Shown here piece by piece: positions 34,604-43,603 of a DNA stretch of 64,000 bases. Source of the DNA: SIG307 sp045596385 (GTDB lineage Bacteria > Bacillota > Clostridia > Lachnospirales > Lachnospiraceae); contig JAZOCC010000028.1 of the NCBI GenBank assembly GCA_045596385.1, forward strand, positions 34,229-98,228, written 5' to 3'. The position numbers were made by a program, and so were the translations under genes. Each line of letters starts with the position of its first letter. The stretch's first letter is position 1. Under the pieces are notes generated by a model. The model saw only the letters and a list, made by a program, of their open reading frames with translations, was not told the DNA's origin and ran no database searches.

Positions 34604-36415
34604 TTACCAATCCAAATAATTATCCCAATAAACATCCGGATGCATTGCCGTGTCAATCACTTCCAGTTTCGGGCAGTTCTCTGTTACCACCTCTGCATCT
34701 CCCTCTCTGATAACCGCATCCTCAGGGGCGTCTCCGAAAATTGCAATCAGCCGAAGTTCCGGACAATTCTTACAAACCAGTTTCTCACATGTTCCGATAC
34801 AAATTTTACTCAGATTCGGGAAAAACTCAAAACCATCCACTACATTCGGTCCCATGTCATAGTCTCTTGCATAGATTCCGGTCACTTCTTCCCGTTCAGC
34901 CACGGACAAATACCCATTACGGTCAAGGTCTACCCATTCTTCCAGATAATCCCGGAATATGAGATTTGAAAAATACTCTTTCGTAATCGGCAGTTCCTCC
35001 GCCGTCGGAGTCACGGTTTCCGAAGTCTCTTCGAGCCAAATTCCCTCCGCCACATACCGTTCTTCCGTATTTTCATCGTAATCGTAATCTATCTTCGTCC
35101 AAAGCCGTAAGCCGTCCGCCTGTGTTACGGAATAGTTAATGGTCACCTCAATTTCTCCGTAATCATGCCGGTCTCCGCCGTCATTTTGCTTATCTCCTTC
35201 CTTACGGCACATCAAATAACCGGCGAGCCCGTGTCTGGTATCATCATCATCTCCCGGCACGATTCCGTAAAACTCTCCGCAAACGCCCTGAAGCGGCGAA
35301 TACGAATCCACCGGCATCGTCAAAAGCTCCTGCCACCAAAAGTAAAAGTCATCCCCTGTTAACGGCACGTCACTGTACATTACAAACGCATCCTCTTCAT
35401 AGGTCACAAAATATCCATCTCTTACATCAGTGATTGCGTAATTGTCTCCGGACAAATACTTATTATTTACAAGTACCTGGTATGCCTTTCTTCCTTCTTC
35501 ATCATATAACGCAGGGGATACCTCCTGTACCTCCACAAAAAAGCCATCCTCAAACTTCTTCACCAATTCTGCCAACTCCGTTAACAGCTCTCTGTACTCG
35601 GTCGCAATAGCTCCCACCCAAGTGATATAAGAATTCCCGGAATTATCAATTTTCATGTTTACTACATCCACAACCGGAAATTCAATAGACTGATACGCAG
35701 CCGTGTCCAATATCAATTCTTCCGGATATCCTATAAAAGGCCGTAAATAAAACCTCGGCACTCCGGAAATCTTCAAAATCATCCTATTCAAAGGGTTGAT
35801 TCCTTCTTCACCCAAATACATCGTTCGAAGCTCCGGACAATTTTCTACCGTGAACTCTACAACTTCCTTCTCCTCAAGTAGCTTCATATCTCGTATGAAA
35901 ATATTCTCCAGTTGCGGACAGTTCTTTATCGTCACGTCACCCAATTGATAGGTCTGCTCACTATTAGAACCGGCCAGTTCGATTTCCGATAGCTTCGACA
36001 CATCACAAATCTCCACCTTATTCGCCGAATTCAACTGCATCCGTTTCAACTCAGGAAAATAAGAAAAACCTTTCATTTCGGAATACGGTGTAAGTATATT
36101 TCTCATACCGGCCCATAGTTCTGTTACTTCCGCCAACTCCGCATCCGAAAAATAACCATCTTTATCAGTGTCAAACTTCTCCTTCAAGTAATCGCAAAAT
36201 CTTGCATCTCCGAAGTTTTCCTCCGAGATGGCAACCCCTTCCATCGGAGCTACCGTGGCCGTAGGCGTAGGAGTTGCCGTAGGCGCAATTGTTAATGTCG
36301 GAAGCATCCCGCCGTTCACACAGGACCCTTTCTGTTCCGGCTCCTTACAGGCAACCGCACCGATACAAAGCAGAAACACTCCAATCACCACTCCGATTCT
36401 CTTCTGGCGTTTCAT
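34604..36415 (-). CDS. Lipoprotein with two EF-hand modules and LRR-like segments
   Basis: 603 residues from ATG 36415 (GGGGAGG upstream). Lipoprotein signal peptide with lipobox GAVAC, then a PTATPTPTAT linker. Two copies of a module, about residues 80-120 and 490-530, carry EF-hand/dockerin-like loops (DTDKDGYFSDAE; DLDRNGYLSVAE) within an xF.DYLxE...AExxEVT framework. Each is followed by repeats of the form 'ENCPELRTMYL' reminiscent of leucine-rich repeats. Predicted to be a calcium-binding surface lipoprotein; the partner is unknown. It has its own promoter (TTGATA-17-TAAAAT). Confidence 0.8.
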   Translation of the reverse strand: MKRQKRIGVVIGVFLLCIGAVACKEPEQKGSCVNGGMLPTLTIAPTATPTPTATVAPMEGVAISEENFGDARFCDYLKEKFDTDKDGYFSDAELAEVTELWAGMRNILTPYSEMKGFSYFPELKRMQLNSANKVEICDVSKLSEIELAGSNSEQTYQLGDVTIKNCPQLENIFIRDMKLLEEKEVVEFTVENCPELRTMYLGEEGINPLNRMILKISGVPRFYLRPFIGYPEELILDTAAYQSIEFPVVDVVNMKIDNSGNSYITWVGAIATEYRELLTELAELVKKFEDGFFVEVQEVSPALYDEEGRKAYQVLVNNKYLSGDNYAITDVRDGYFVTYEEDAFVMYSDVPLTGDDFYFWWQELLTMPVDSYSPLQGVCGEFYGIVPGDDDDTRHGLAGYLMCRKEGDKQNDGGDRHDYGEIEVTINYSVTQADGLRLWTKIDYDYDENTEERYVAEGIWLEETSETVTPTAEELPITKEYFSNLIFRDYLEEWVDLDRNGYLSVAEREEVTGIYARDYDMGPNVVDGFEFFPNLSKICIGTCEKLVCKNCPELRLIAIFGDAPEDAVIREGDAEVVTENCPKLEVIDTAMHPDVYWDNYLDW

Positions 36416-36468
36416 AACATACCTCCCCGCATTGTACAAGCTCCGAACAGCCGTCTGTTTCTGCGTTC

Positions 36469-36497
36469 ATTTTATCATCTGAGCGTTTTCTTATCAA
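36469..36497 (-). promoter_or_regulatory. Promoter of the EF-hand lipoprotein gene
   Basis: TTGATA (36492-36497) and TAAAAT (36469-36474) on the minus strand, 17-bp spacer, ending ~54 nt upstream of the ATG. Confidence 0.6.
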
Positions 36498-36536
36498 CCT
36501 TTTATAAGAAAACTAATAATTTCTTAATAAAACAAG

Positions 36537-36567
36537 CAGTTTCCTTCCGATATTGAAAAGAAACTGC
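36537..36567 (-). terminator. Terminator of the sugar ABC operon
   Basis: Stem GCAGTTTC/GAAACTGC (36537-36544 and 36560-36567) with a 15-nt loop, followed by TTGTTTTATT on the minus strand, 13 nt past the last gene. Confidence 0.65.
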
Positions 36568-36579
36568 CTTCCCTTATAT

Positions 36580-37311
36580 TTATAGCGGATACCTCTCCAT
36601 ATTCGCTTTCCACCCATCCCAGTCAATGAGCTTTTCCGGAATCCATTCGCCCGGAAGCAGAATCGCTGCTTTCAAAAACAGACATACCAGCACACACCAA
36701 AGAATCAGGCATGGCACCTTAAGAAAACGCCACCGGCCCTTACACAACCGCCGGCATAACAACACCACTCCAACTGTCATGATTACCGCTCCCACCACGC
36801 AAAAAACATTACCCATCAAGCGTTTCCGCATGTCTTTTGCATAAACGGAACAATCCTCCCCACGCTCCCTTGCGGTATGCAGCGCCACCGCTTCGTCCCA
36901 CTCCGTAACCAGCACCTGCTGCCCGCCGCGTATTTCCCGGTCGCTCCCCACAACCACCTTTGTCTTTGTAAGAATCCCACTCTTCACTTCAACAAAGCCA
37001 TCCGCTTCTTCTCCGGTAGAAATCACATATTCCACCAAAAATAAACCGTCCTCGGTCTCGTTTACGGCATATACCACATCCCCCATCTCTCCCCGCAGCA
37101 CCTCCTTCGATACCGAAGGCACCGTTTTCCACATCTCGTAAATCTTCCCGTCCGGTCCTGTTACCGTAGCAGGAAACGCTCTTCGCGTCACCTCTTCCAC
37201 CGCCACCTTCGGCAAAGTCAGCCGGTACAAATCCTCTGCAAACATGGTAAGTAAAAGCATCACCGTAAAGAACACCGCAAAAATGATATCCGCCGCTTTT
37301 TTTGTCTTCAT
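36580..37311 (-). CDS. Membrane protein of unknown function in the sugar ABC operon
   Basis: 243 residues: one N-terminal membrane helix (8-27), an extracytoplasmic domain of about 150 residues, then two more helices (~183-203, ~210-230) and a C-terminal IDWDGWKANMERYPL tail. I do not recognise the family. Its ATG overlaps the stop of the preceding permease gene by 4 nt (ATGA), so it is translated with the transporter and is probably an accessory component. Confidence 0.7.
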   Translation of the reverse strand: MKTKKAADIIFAVFFTVMLLLTMFAEDLYRLTLPKVAVEEVTRRAFPATVTGPDGKIYEMWKTVPSVSKEVLRGEMGDVVYAVNETEDGLFLVEYVISTGEEADGFVEVKSGILTKTKVVVGSDREIRGGQQVLVTEWDEAVALHTARERGEDCSVYAKDMRKRLMGNVFCVVGAVIMTVGVVLLCRRLCKGRWRFLKVPCLILWCVLVCLFLKAAILLPGEWIPEKLIDWDGWKANMERYPL

Positions 37312-38111
37312 AGCTTCATACGCTCCAATCCGACCTCCAGACTGTCATGGAAGTACAAATACAAAATGACAATGGGTATCATAAAAATCACCGAGCCCGC
37401 CAGCACCTCCGAGGTGGTCAGCCCCTCTCCGATGGCAAGCAGACCGGATAAAGGCTTTAGTGTTTCCCTCCGCAAATAAATATCTGCCTGCTCCACCATG
37501 TTCCAGTACTCCGCAAACACGAATACAAACACCGCCAGAATACAGGTCCGAAGCTGCGGCACAATCATCTGCAGCATGATCCGGAGCACCGACTTTGTTT
37601 CCAAAAGTGCTGCCTCCACATAGGACTGCTCCAGCCCCTTCATGTACTGGGTCAGAAGAAACACACTAAAGGGCGCAAACACCGACGGCAGCACAATAGC
37701 CAAAGGCGTATCCAGAAGCTTCATATCCCGGAGCCCGATGTAGTTCGGAAGCAACGTTACCTGCAGCGGCATCATCATAAGCATGATGTAGAAAAAGAAC
37801 AACAGCTCCTTTCCCTTAAACCTTGCCTGGGAAAAAGCATAAGCCGCCGGCACCGACACCGCAATATTGAGACACGTAATACTGCCCGCATAAAACACCG
37901 AATTCCAAAAATTCCGCAACACATAAAAATGCTCAATGAGCAAATCGTAATAGCCCACCAAAGAAAATCCGGAAAGCACAAGACTTGTAAGCCGAAAATT
38001 CCCTTCGTCCACGGACTGGGTTCCGAAGGAATGCACTACCGTCAACAGAATCGGAAGCAAAAACAGCAGGGCACACAGAACAAGAACACTTTTCACCAAT
38101 CCTTTTTTCAT
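37308..38111 (-). CDS. Carbohydrate ABC transporter permease (MalG/LacG type)
   Basis: 267 residues, six helices, with the EAA coupling loop EAALLETKSVLRIMLQMIVPQL that contacts the ATPase. The family imports oligosaccharides. The Asp-Gly of the usual EAALLDGA is Glu-Thr here, a mild deviation. It follows its partner permease by 11 nt. No ATPase gene is in the operon, so a shared MsmX/MsmK-type ATPase elsewhere is expected. Confidence 0.9.
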   Translation of the reverse strand: MKKGLVKSVLVLCALLFLLPILLTVVHSFGTQSVDEGNFRLTSLVLSGFSLVGYYDLLIEHFYVLRNFWNSVFYAGSITCLNIAVSVPAAYAFSQARFKGKELLFFFYIMLMMMPLQVTLLPNYIGLRDMKLLDTPLAIVLPSVFAPFSVFLLTQYMKGLEQSYVEAALLETKSVLRIMLQMIVPQLRTCILAVFVFVFAEYWNMVEQADIYLRRETLKPLSGLLAIGEGLTTSEVLAGSVIFMIPIVILYLYFHDSLEVGLERMKL

Positions 38112-38122
38112 CCGTCTCCCTC

Positions 38123-38917
38123 CTATATCGTAAACTTCTTTTGCAATCTGACACCCACTACCACAATTACCGCCACAATCAAAGAAGTCATTACCGCAGC
38201 CGAGGCCAGATTCTGGTAATTTAACTTAAAGAAATGATTATTCATGTAATACTGCAAGGTATAGCTGTGGTCCGGCGGATAACTTGTCCCGAAGTACAGG
38301 TAGCTTTCCCGGAATACCTTGAAGCTGTATACCACACCGATTAATACCGTAAAAAGCAGCGTCGGTGAAATCAGCGGCAACGTAATTTTCCTATGTAAGG
38401 CAAACCCGTAAGCTCCGTCCAGCCGTGCCGCCTCGTACACCTCGCCCTCCAGCGTGGAAAAGGCCGCACTGAGCAAAATAATGAGAAGCCCGATGTTTTT
38501 ATAAATGAACAGCAAATACACCGGCCAGACCGACTCACTACCGTCAAACAGCGTCCGCCATACCACCACCACACTGGCGGTCGGCACCAGCATCGGGAAG
38601 ATAAAGGCAATCCGCAGCAGCTTCCAATACCCCTTCATTTTAAGGAGCAATAAAGACAACAAAAAAGCCGCAACCACCAGCACCGGCACCGCAATCACAA
38701 TAAGTAACAGGGAATTTTTCAGCGCCAGTCGGAAATACTCGTTTTGGAATACCGTCTTATAATTTTGTAGCCCTACAAACCTCCGACTGAACTGATTTTC
38801 TATGAGCGAATAGTATATCACGCGCACATAGGGCAGCACATAAAACAGTGCTACCCCCAATAAGCTTGGAATCAGTAATAACCGGCATTTCAGCAAATAC
38901 TTCTTCACCCTTTTCAA
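38123..38917 (-). CDS. Carbohydrate ABC transporter permease (MalF/LacF type)
   Basis: 264 residues, six membrane helices, with a canonical EAA loop YEAARLDGAYGFALHRKITLPLI. It pairs with the MalG-type permease downstream. The N-terminus (LLLIPSLLGVALFYVLPYVRVIYYSL) is typical of sugar permeases. Second gene of the solute-binding-protein/permease/permease/membrane-protein unit. Confidence 0.92.
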   Translation of the reverse strand: MKRVKKYLLKCRLLLIPSLLGVALFYVLPYVRVIYYSLIENQFSRRFVGLQNYKTVFQNEYFRLALKNSLLLIVIAVPVLVVAAFLLSLLLLKMKGYWKLLRIAFIFPMLVPTASVVVVWRTLFDGSESVWPVYLLFIYKNIGLLIILLSAAFSTLEGEVYEAARLDGAYGFALHRKITLPLISPTLLFTVLIGVVYSFKVFRESYLYFGTSYPPDHSYTLQYYMNNHFFKLNYQNLASAAVMTSLIVAVIVVVGVRLQKKFTI

Positions 38918-38970
38918 AACCTCCTCTGCTTCAGATAACAGAAACTACGGTCTCCCCTTAAACGCCCCGT

Positions 38971-40191
38971 TTATTCCTCTTGAAACATCTTTATATTCCT
39001 CTGAATTTCCTCTAACATCACATCAAACTCCTGCTTTTCTTCCCGGTAAGCCATAAGCTCCGCTCCTACCACATCATAGGGATATCCGGAATACACCTCA
39101 CCCTCCGAAATCAGCCGGTAAATATCCTCCCGCAACACATTGTCGGAGAAATCCTCTCCCTGAGACATCCACCGGACTGCGTTGGTGGTATCCTTCTGCA
39201 GCTTTTCACATAACTGCGATACATATTGCAGCGTCAGCTCAAGCTTATCAGACTTCGGATTGATTACGATAAAATCCACCCGCACACCACTTGGGCAGAC
39301 TACTCCCTCCTCCAAATCCGGCAGTTTCTTTGCCCGGAAGCCGCCAATACGGAAGAAATTATAACTTGAGGGCAAGGTCATATTGTCGCTGCGTTCCAAC
39401 TTAAACACAATGTTTTTCATGGACGCATCCGATATATAACTCGGACGTTCCTCACTGCTGAGTAACCACCATTTCCCTTCGTTAAAAGGTACATCGTAGG
39501 CACGAATCTTCCCCATATAGCTTCGAAGCAATTCCGTCTCCTGCTCACTCATGTCCTCATATCCGTAAACCTGCTCAAACTTACTTGTAATATCTGCGGT
39601 CATCAAACCATACGGAGTGACAAACGTATGCTCCCCGTTTTTCGGAAGAGCATCTATCTGTTCCATAAATTCCAGATAGGTCATGTCATCAAAATCCAGA
39701 CCGTATTGCTCACATAAGTCTTCCCTGCAAAGAACAAAGGAAACATTCACACCACAGGGAATCATCCAGATGTCCCCGTTTTCCGCCGTTGCTGCCTCCT
39801 TGATATAGCCGTGATACCGGTCCAGAAGTCCGGCTGTCTCCGGAATGTCATTTAAAGAATAATACGCCCCCGTCCGCAAAATATCCGTTGCCAACGAGCT
39901 ATCCATAGACAACACCATAAAGTCATAATCCGAATCCCCCGCCAGGAGCTTCGTCACCATAAGCTCGCTATCCTCCGGCTGTACCATCTCTACCTTCACA
40001 TCACAGGCGCTCAGCTGATACGGTGTATACACCTCCGAATAGGTATACCCCAAAAGGGTATCCTCCGGTACCTGTATCGTTTCCTCGTCTTTCTTTTTCT
40101 TCTCTCCTGCACAACCTGCAAACAGCATCACCAACACACTGATTAATAAAATAACTACGACTTTTCTTTGCGTAACCTTCTTCACTTTCAT
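38971..40191 (-). CDS. Extracellular solute-binding lipoprotein of a sugar ABC importer
   Basis: 406 residues. Signal peptide with lipobox LFAGC, then a type-1 (MalE-like) binding-protein fold (LLAGDSDYDFMVLSMDSSLATDILRTGAYYSLND). Weakly conserved, so the ligand cannot be named. First gene of the importer unit; a GGGAG site precedes the ATG. An extended -10 (TGCTATGAT) lies upstream but no clear -35. Confidence 0.88.
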   Translation of the reverse strand: MKVKKVTQRKVVVILLISVLVMLFAGCAGEKKKKDEETIQVPEDTLLGYTYSEVYTPYQLSACDVKVEMVQPEDSELMVTKLLAGDSDYDFMVLSMDSSLATDILRTGAYYSLNDIPETAGLLDRYHGYIKEAATAENGDIWMIPCGVNVSFVLCREDLCEQYGLDFDDMTYLEFMEQIDALPKNGEHTFVTPYGLMTADITSKFEQVYGYEDMSEQETELLRSYMGKIRAYDVPFNEGKWWLLSSEERPSYISDASMKNIVFKLERSDNMTLPSSYNFFRIGGFRAKKLPDLEEGVVCPSGVRVDFIVINPKSDKLELTLQYVSQLCEKLQKDTTNAVRWMSQGEDFSDNVLREDIYRLISEGEVYSGYPYDVVGAELMAYREEKQEFDVMLEEIQRNIKMFQEE

Positions 40192-40307
40192 ATCCTATCT
40201 CCCTTCGTTGTCACCGATCCCCCGGACCTTCGTTGCTCTTAGGAAAATCATAGCAAAAAAAGCAAAAGAAATTCGGTAGAAAAAAAGAAAGAAAAATGAA
40301 AGAAACA

Positions 40308-40346
40308 CAAAAACAGCCCCTCTCCGATATCTCGGAAAGGGACTGT
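40308..40346 (-). terminator. Strong terminator of ilvC
   Basis: Long hairpin with arms ACAG-CCCCTCTCCGA/TCGGAAAGGGA-CTGT (40313-40346) and a TTTTT run on the minus strand (40308-40312), 28 nt after ilvC. Confidence 0.85.
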
Positions 40347-40374
40347 CCTCTATTTCCTATTCAATTCCAACGAT

Positions 40375-41385
40375 TTAGTTGTCGATCAACTTGTTCTCGT
40401 TGTTCCAGCTGTAAAGCTTACGAAGCTCTGCGCCTACTTCCTCTAACTGATGGGTAGCACCCTTTCTTCTCATAGCGTTGAAGTTCGGGCAACCTACCTG
40501 GTTCTCGGTGAGCCAGTTACGTGCGAATACACCCTCCTGGATGTCCTTTAATACCTGCTTCATCGCCTTCTTGGTCTCATCGGTGATGATCTTCGGTCCG
40601 GTAATGTAATCACCGTACTCAGCGGTGTTGGAGATGGAGTATCTCATACCCTGGAAACCGCTCTGGAAGATGAGGTCTACAATGAGCTTCATCTCGTGGA
40701 TACACTCAAAGTATGCGCTCTCCGGCTCATAACCAGCTTCTACAAGAGTTTCAAAACCGGCCTTCATAAGGGCAGTTACACCACCGCAAAGAACTGCCTG
40801 CTCACCGAAGAGGTCGGTCTCGGTCTCTTCACGGAAGGTGGTCTGAAGAACACCTGCTCTTGCGCCGCCGATTGCCAGTGCGTATGCAAGACCCATCTCG
40901 TGTGCCTTACCGGTAGCATCCTGATGTACTGCGATTAAGCACGGAACACCCTTGCCTTCCTGGTACTGGCTTCTTACGGTATGACCCGGTCCCTTCGGAG
41001 CGATCATAACTACGTCAACATCCTTCGGCGGAATAATCTGACCGAAGTGAATTGCGAAACCGTGTGCGAACATTAACATGTTACCCGGCTCAAGATTCGG
41101 AGCGATGGAAGCCTCGTACATTGCCTTCTGCTTCTCGTCGTTGATAAGAATCATGATGATGTCTGCCTTCTTAGCAGCCTCAGCAGCCGTATATACTTCA
41201 AAGCCTGCAGCCTCAGCCTTTGCCCAGGACTTGCTGCCCTCGTATAAACCGATTACTACGTGTACACCGGACTCCTTCATGTTAAGCGCATGAGCGTGTC
41301 CCTGGCTGCCGTAACCGATCACTGCTACGGTCTTGCCATCCAACAGTGCAAGATTACAATCCTGCTGGTAATAAATCTTTGCCAT
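40375..41385 (-). CDS. ilvC: Ketol-acid reductoisomerase
   Basis: 336 residues (class I, short form). Rossmann motif VIGYGSQGHAHALNMKESG, the PKGPGHTVR loop, and the DLFGEQAVLCGG and ECIHEMKLIVDLI metal-binding segments are present. Converts acetolactate to dihydroxyisovalerate in valine/leucine/isoleucine synthesis. AGGAGGATACGAAA precedes the ATG. It follows ilvN by 59 nt in a two-gene unit; the large acetolactate synthase subunit is not in the window. Confidence 0.98.
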   Translation of the reverse strand: MAKIYYQQDCNLALLDGKTVAVIGYGSQGHAHALNMKESGVHVVIGLYEGSKSWAKAEAAGFEVYTAAEAAKKADIIMILINDEKQKAMYEASIAPNLEPGNMLMFAHGFAIHFGQIIPPKDVDVVMIAPKGPGHTVRSQYQEGKGVPCLIAVHQDATGKAHEMGLAYALAIGGARAGVLQTTFREETETDLFGEQAVLCGGVTALMKAGFETLVEAGYEPESAYFECIHEMKLIVDLIFQSGFQGMRYSISNTAEYGDYITGPKIITDETKKAMKQVLKDIQEGVFARNWLTENQVGCPNFNAMRRKGATHQLEEVGAELRKLYSWNNENKLIDN

Positions 41386-41444
41386 TTTCGTATCCTCCTA
41401 AGTTTTCTATATGGTATACGCAACACTGTGCGTCGTACGCCCGA

Positions 41445-41951
41445 TTACTCTGCGATATAATCCTCGATATCGCCGACACCTCGTACCAGACCGGTAATAC
41501 CGGTGCGTACAAATTCCTTAATGGTGAAGCCCTCAAGCAAACGCATGAAAGCATCAATCTTAGCCTGGTTACCGGTGAGCTCAATCATCAGAGACTCCGG
41601 TGCCACGTCGACAATCTTCGCACGGAAAATATCCGCTACGGAAATCACCGACTGACGCTCCTTCTGATTGGCCTGTACCTTTACCAGTACCAGCTCTCTG
41701 CACACCGACTCGCCCGGAAGAAGCTCCGTAATCTCTACCACGTCCTCCAGCTTCGCCAGCTGCTTGTGAATCTGCTCTAAGATACCGTCTTCACCGCTGA
41801 CTGCCACCGTCATACGGGAATACTCCGGATTCTCTGTCTCACCCACGGAGAGACTGTCAATGTTGTAACCACGACGGCTGAACAAACCGGATACACGGCT
41901 TAATACACCTGCCGTATTCTCTACTAAAAGCGACAATACCATTCGGCTCAT
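41445..41951 (-). CDS. ilvN: Acetolactate synthase small (regulatory) subunit
   Basis: 168 residues. N-terminal ACT domain (LSLLVENTAGVLSRVSGLFSRRGYNIDSL) binding valine for feedback control, and a C-terminal activation domain. Normal length. No catalytic subunit (ilvB) adjoins it. AAGGGG precedes the ATG; promoter TTGACA-17-TAAAAT lies upstream. No T-box or leader peptide is seen in the short 5' region. Confidence 0.96.
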   Translation of the reverse strand: MSRMVLSLLVENTAGVLSRVSGLFSRRGYNIDSLSVGETENPEYSRMTVAVSGEDGILEQIHKQLAKLEDVVEITELLPGESVCRELVLVKVQANQKERQSVISVADIFRAKIVDVAPESLMIELTGNQAKIDAFMRLLEGFTIKEFVRTGITGLVRGVGDIEDYIAE

Positions 41952-41989
41952 AAGGTCCCCTTCTTTCTCACTGTATTATATCAAAGTGT

Positions 41990-42018
41990 ATTTTATCAAT
42001 CCTATTCACGTTTGTCAA
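41990..42018 (-). promoter_or_regulatory. Promoter of ilvN-ilvC
   Basis: TTGACA (42013-42018) and TAAAAT (41990-41995) on the minus strand with a 17-bp spacer, ending about 39 nt upstream of the ilvN ATG. Confidence 0.7.
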
Positions 42019-42090
42019 GCAAAACGGCAAAGAAAGTCCCTGAAAACACATTTTCTCAAAAGATTCTCCTCTTCCGTCCCTTAAAACACT

Positions 42091-43602
42091 TTACAGACTC
42101 TTCCGAAGCAACCCGTTCACCGTTCCCGGATCCGCTTTTCCTTTGGTTTTTTTCATGACCTGTCCTACAAGAAAGCCGAATACCTTATCCTTTCCGGACC
42201 GGTATTCTTCCACGATTGCCGGATATTCCGCTACCACTTCATCAATTACATTCTGCAACGCTCCCACATCGGAAAGGCTTGTAAGTCCGTGTTGTTCCAT
42301 ATAGGAAAGAGGCTCCGCGTCCTCCCATACTACCTTCGCAAACACTTCCTTGGCGCCCACCTGATTGATTTTCCCTGCTTCTACCGCTACAATCAAATCC
42401 GCCGCATGCTTCGGAGAAAAGGTAAGCTCCTCCGGTTCTTTTCCTGCCTCTTTTAACAGACGAAGCAGCTCTCCCATAAACCAGTTGGCGGTTTTCTTCG
42501 GCTGTCCGGACAGCTTCACCGTCTCCTCAAACAATGCCGCCAAATGCTTTGACTGGGTCAATATCTCCGCATCGTAGACCGGAATCCCGTACTCACGCAC
42601 AAAACGTGCCGCCTTTTCCTCTTTAAACTCCGGCTGACGGTTCTTTACTTCTGAAATCCACTCTTCAGAAATCAATACCGGCGGTACATCCGGCTCCGGA
42701 AAATACCGGTAATCCTTGGAATCCTCCTTGGAACGCATAGAGTATGACACCCCCGCCGCATCGTCCCAACGTCTCGTTTCCTGCTCCACTTCATGACCGC
42801 TCTCTATAAGCGCAATCTGCCGTTCCCTCTCCGCCCCGATAGCGCGGGTAATGGCCTTAAAGGAGTTTAGATTCTTCATCTCGGTGCGGGTTCCCAAGGC
42901 CTTGCTTCCGGCCTCTTTCACGGATAAATTCACGTCCACCCGCATGGAGCCCTCCTGCAGCTTACAGTCGGAAATTCCAAGGTACAAACAAAGCATGCGA
43001 AGCTTTTCCAGATAAGCAATCACTTCCTCTGCATTTTCCATATCCGGCTCCGACACAATCTCGATCAACGGCACGCCACTCCGATTATAATCAATCAGAG
43101 AGAGTCCTGCTTCTTCGTCATGTATCAGCTTTCCTGCGTCTTCTTCCATATGCATTTCGTGGATGCGGATGAGCTTGGTATTTTTCTTAACTGCCTTTTG
43201 TCCGTTTTCCGGCTTTCTCTCCGGCATTTCGGATTCCCGTTCCGTCTCTTCTTCCGCATGTAATGTTATCTCCAGACTGCCCTCCTGACACACCGGCACA
43301 TACAATTGGGAAATCTGGTAGTTCTGAGGATTATCCGGATAAAAATAGTTCTTTCTGTCAAAGATAGTCCGATTATTTATCCTGCAATTCGTTGCCAATC
43401 CCAGAGCTATGGCATACTCCACTACCTTTTTGTTTAGTACCGGAAGGCTCCCCGGCATACCGGTACACACCGGACAAGTCTGGGTATTGGGCCTTGCTCC
43501 GAATTTCGTGGAACAACCGCAAAATATCTTCGTCTCCGTAGAAAGCTCAATGTGTACTTCCAACCCGATGACGGTGTCATACTGCTTACTACTTTGCTCC
43601 AT
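42091..43602 (-). CDS. gatB: Asp-tRNA(Asn)/Glu-tRNA(Gln) amidotransferase subunit B
   Basis: 503 residues from ATG 43602, 1 nt after the gatA stop. It holds the phosphorylation and amidation site for mischarged tRNA. VIGLEVHIEL, the zinc cysteines (FCGCS ... CPVCTGMPG), the RIHEMHMEEDAGKLIHD motif and the C-terminal YqeY-like tail domain are present. Residues ~117-141 form an unusual charged insert (Glu/Lys/Arg-rich, EEETERESEMPERKPE start) within a conserved beta-strand region; it makes the protein ~25 residues longer than usual. Confidence 0.97.
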   Translation of the reverse strand: MEQSSKQYDTVIGLEVHIELSTETKIFCGCSTKFGARPNTQTCPVCTGMPGSLPVLNKKVVEYAIALGLATNCRINNRTIFDRKNYFYPDNPQNYQISQLYVPVCQEGSLEITLHAEEETERESEMPERKPENGQKAVKKNTKLIRIHEMHMEEDAGKLIHDEEAGLSLIDYNRSGVPLIEIVSEPDMENAEEVIAYLEKLRMLCLYLGISDCKLQEGSMRVDVNLSVKEAGSKALGTRTEMKNLNSFKAITRAIGAERERQIALIESGHEVEQETRRWDDAAGVSYSMRSKEDSKDYRYFPEPDVPPVLISEEWISEVKNRQPEFKEEKAARFVREYGIPVYDAEILTQSKHLAALFEETVKLSGQPKKTANWFMGELLRLLKEAGKEPEELTFSPKHAADLIVAVEAGKINQVGAKEVFAKVVWEDAEPLSYMEQHGLTSLSDVGALQNVIDEVVAEYPAIVEEYRSGKDKVFGFLVGQVMKKTKGKADPGTVNGLLRKSL

Positions 43603-43603
43603 T

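Noticed and set aside
41952..42090. Possible leucine/valine T-box or attenuator before ilvN
   Set aside because: Leader after the promoter is under 40 nt; no structure or leader peptide.
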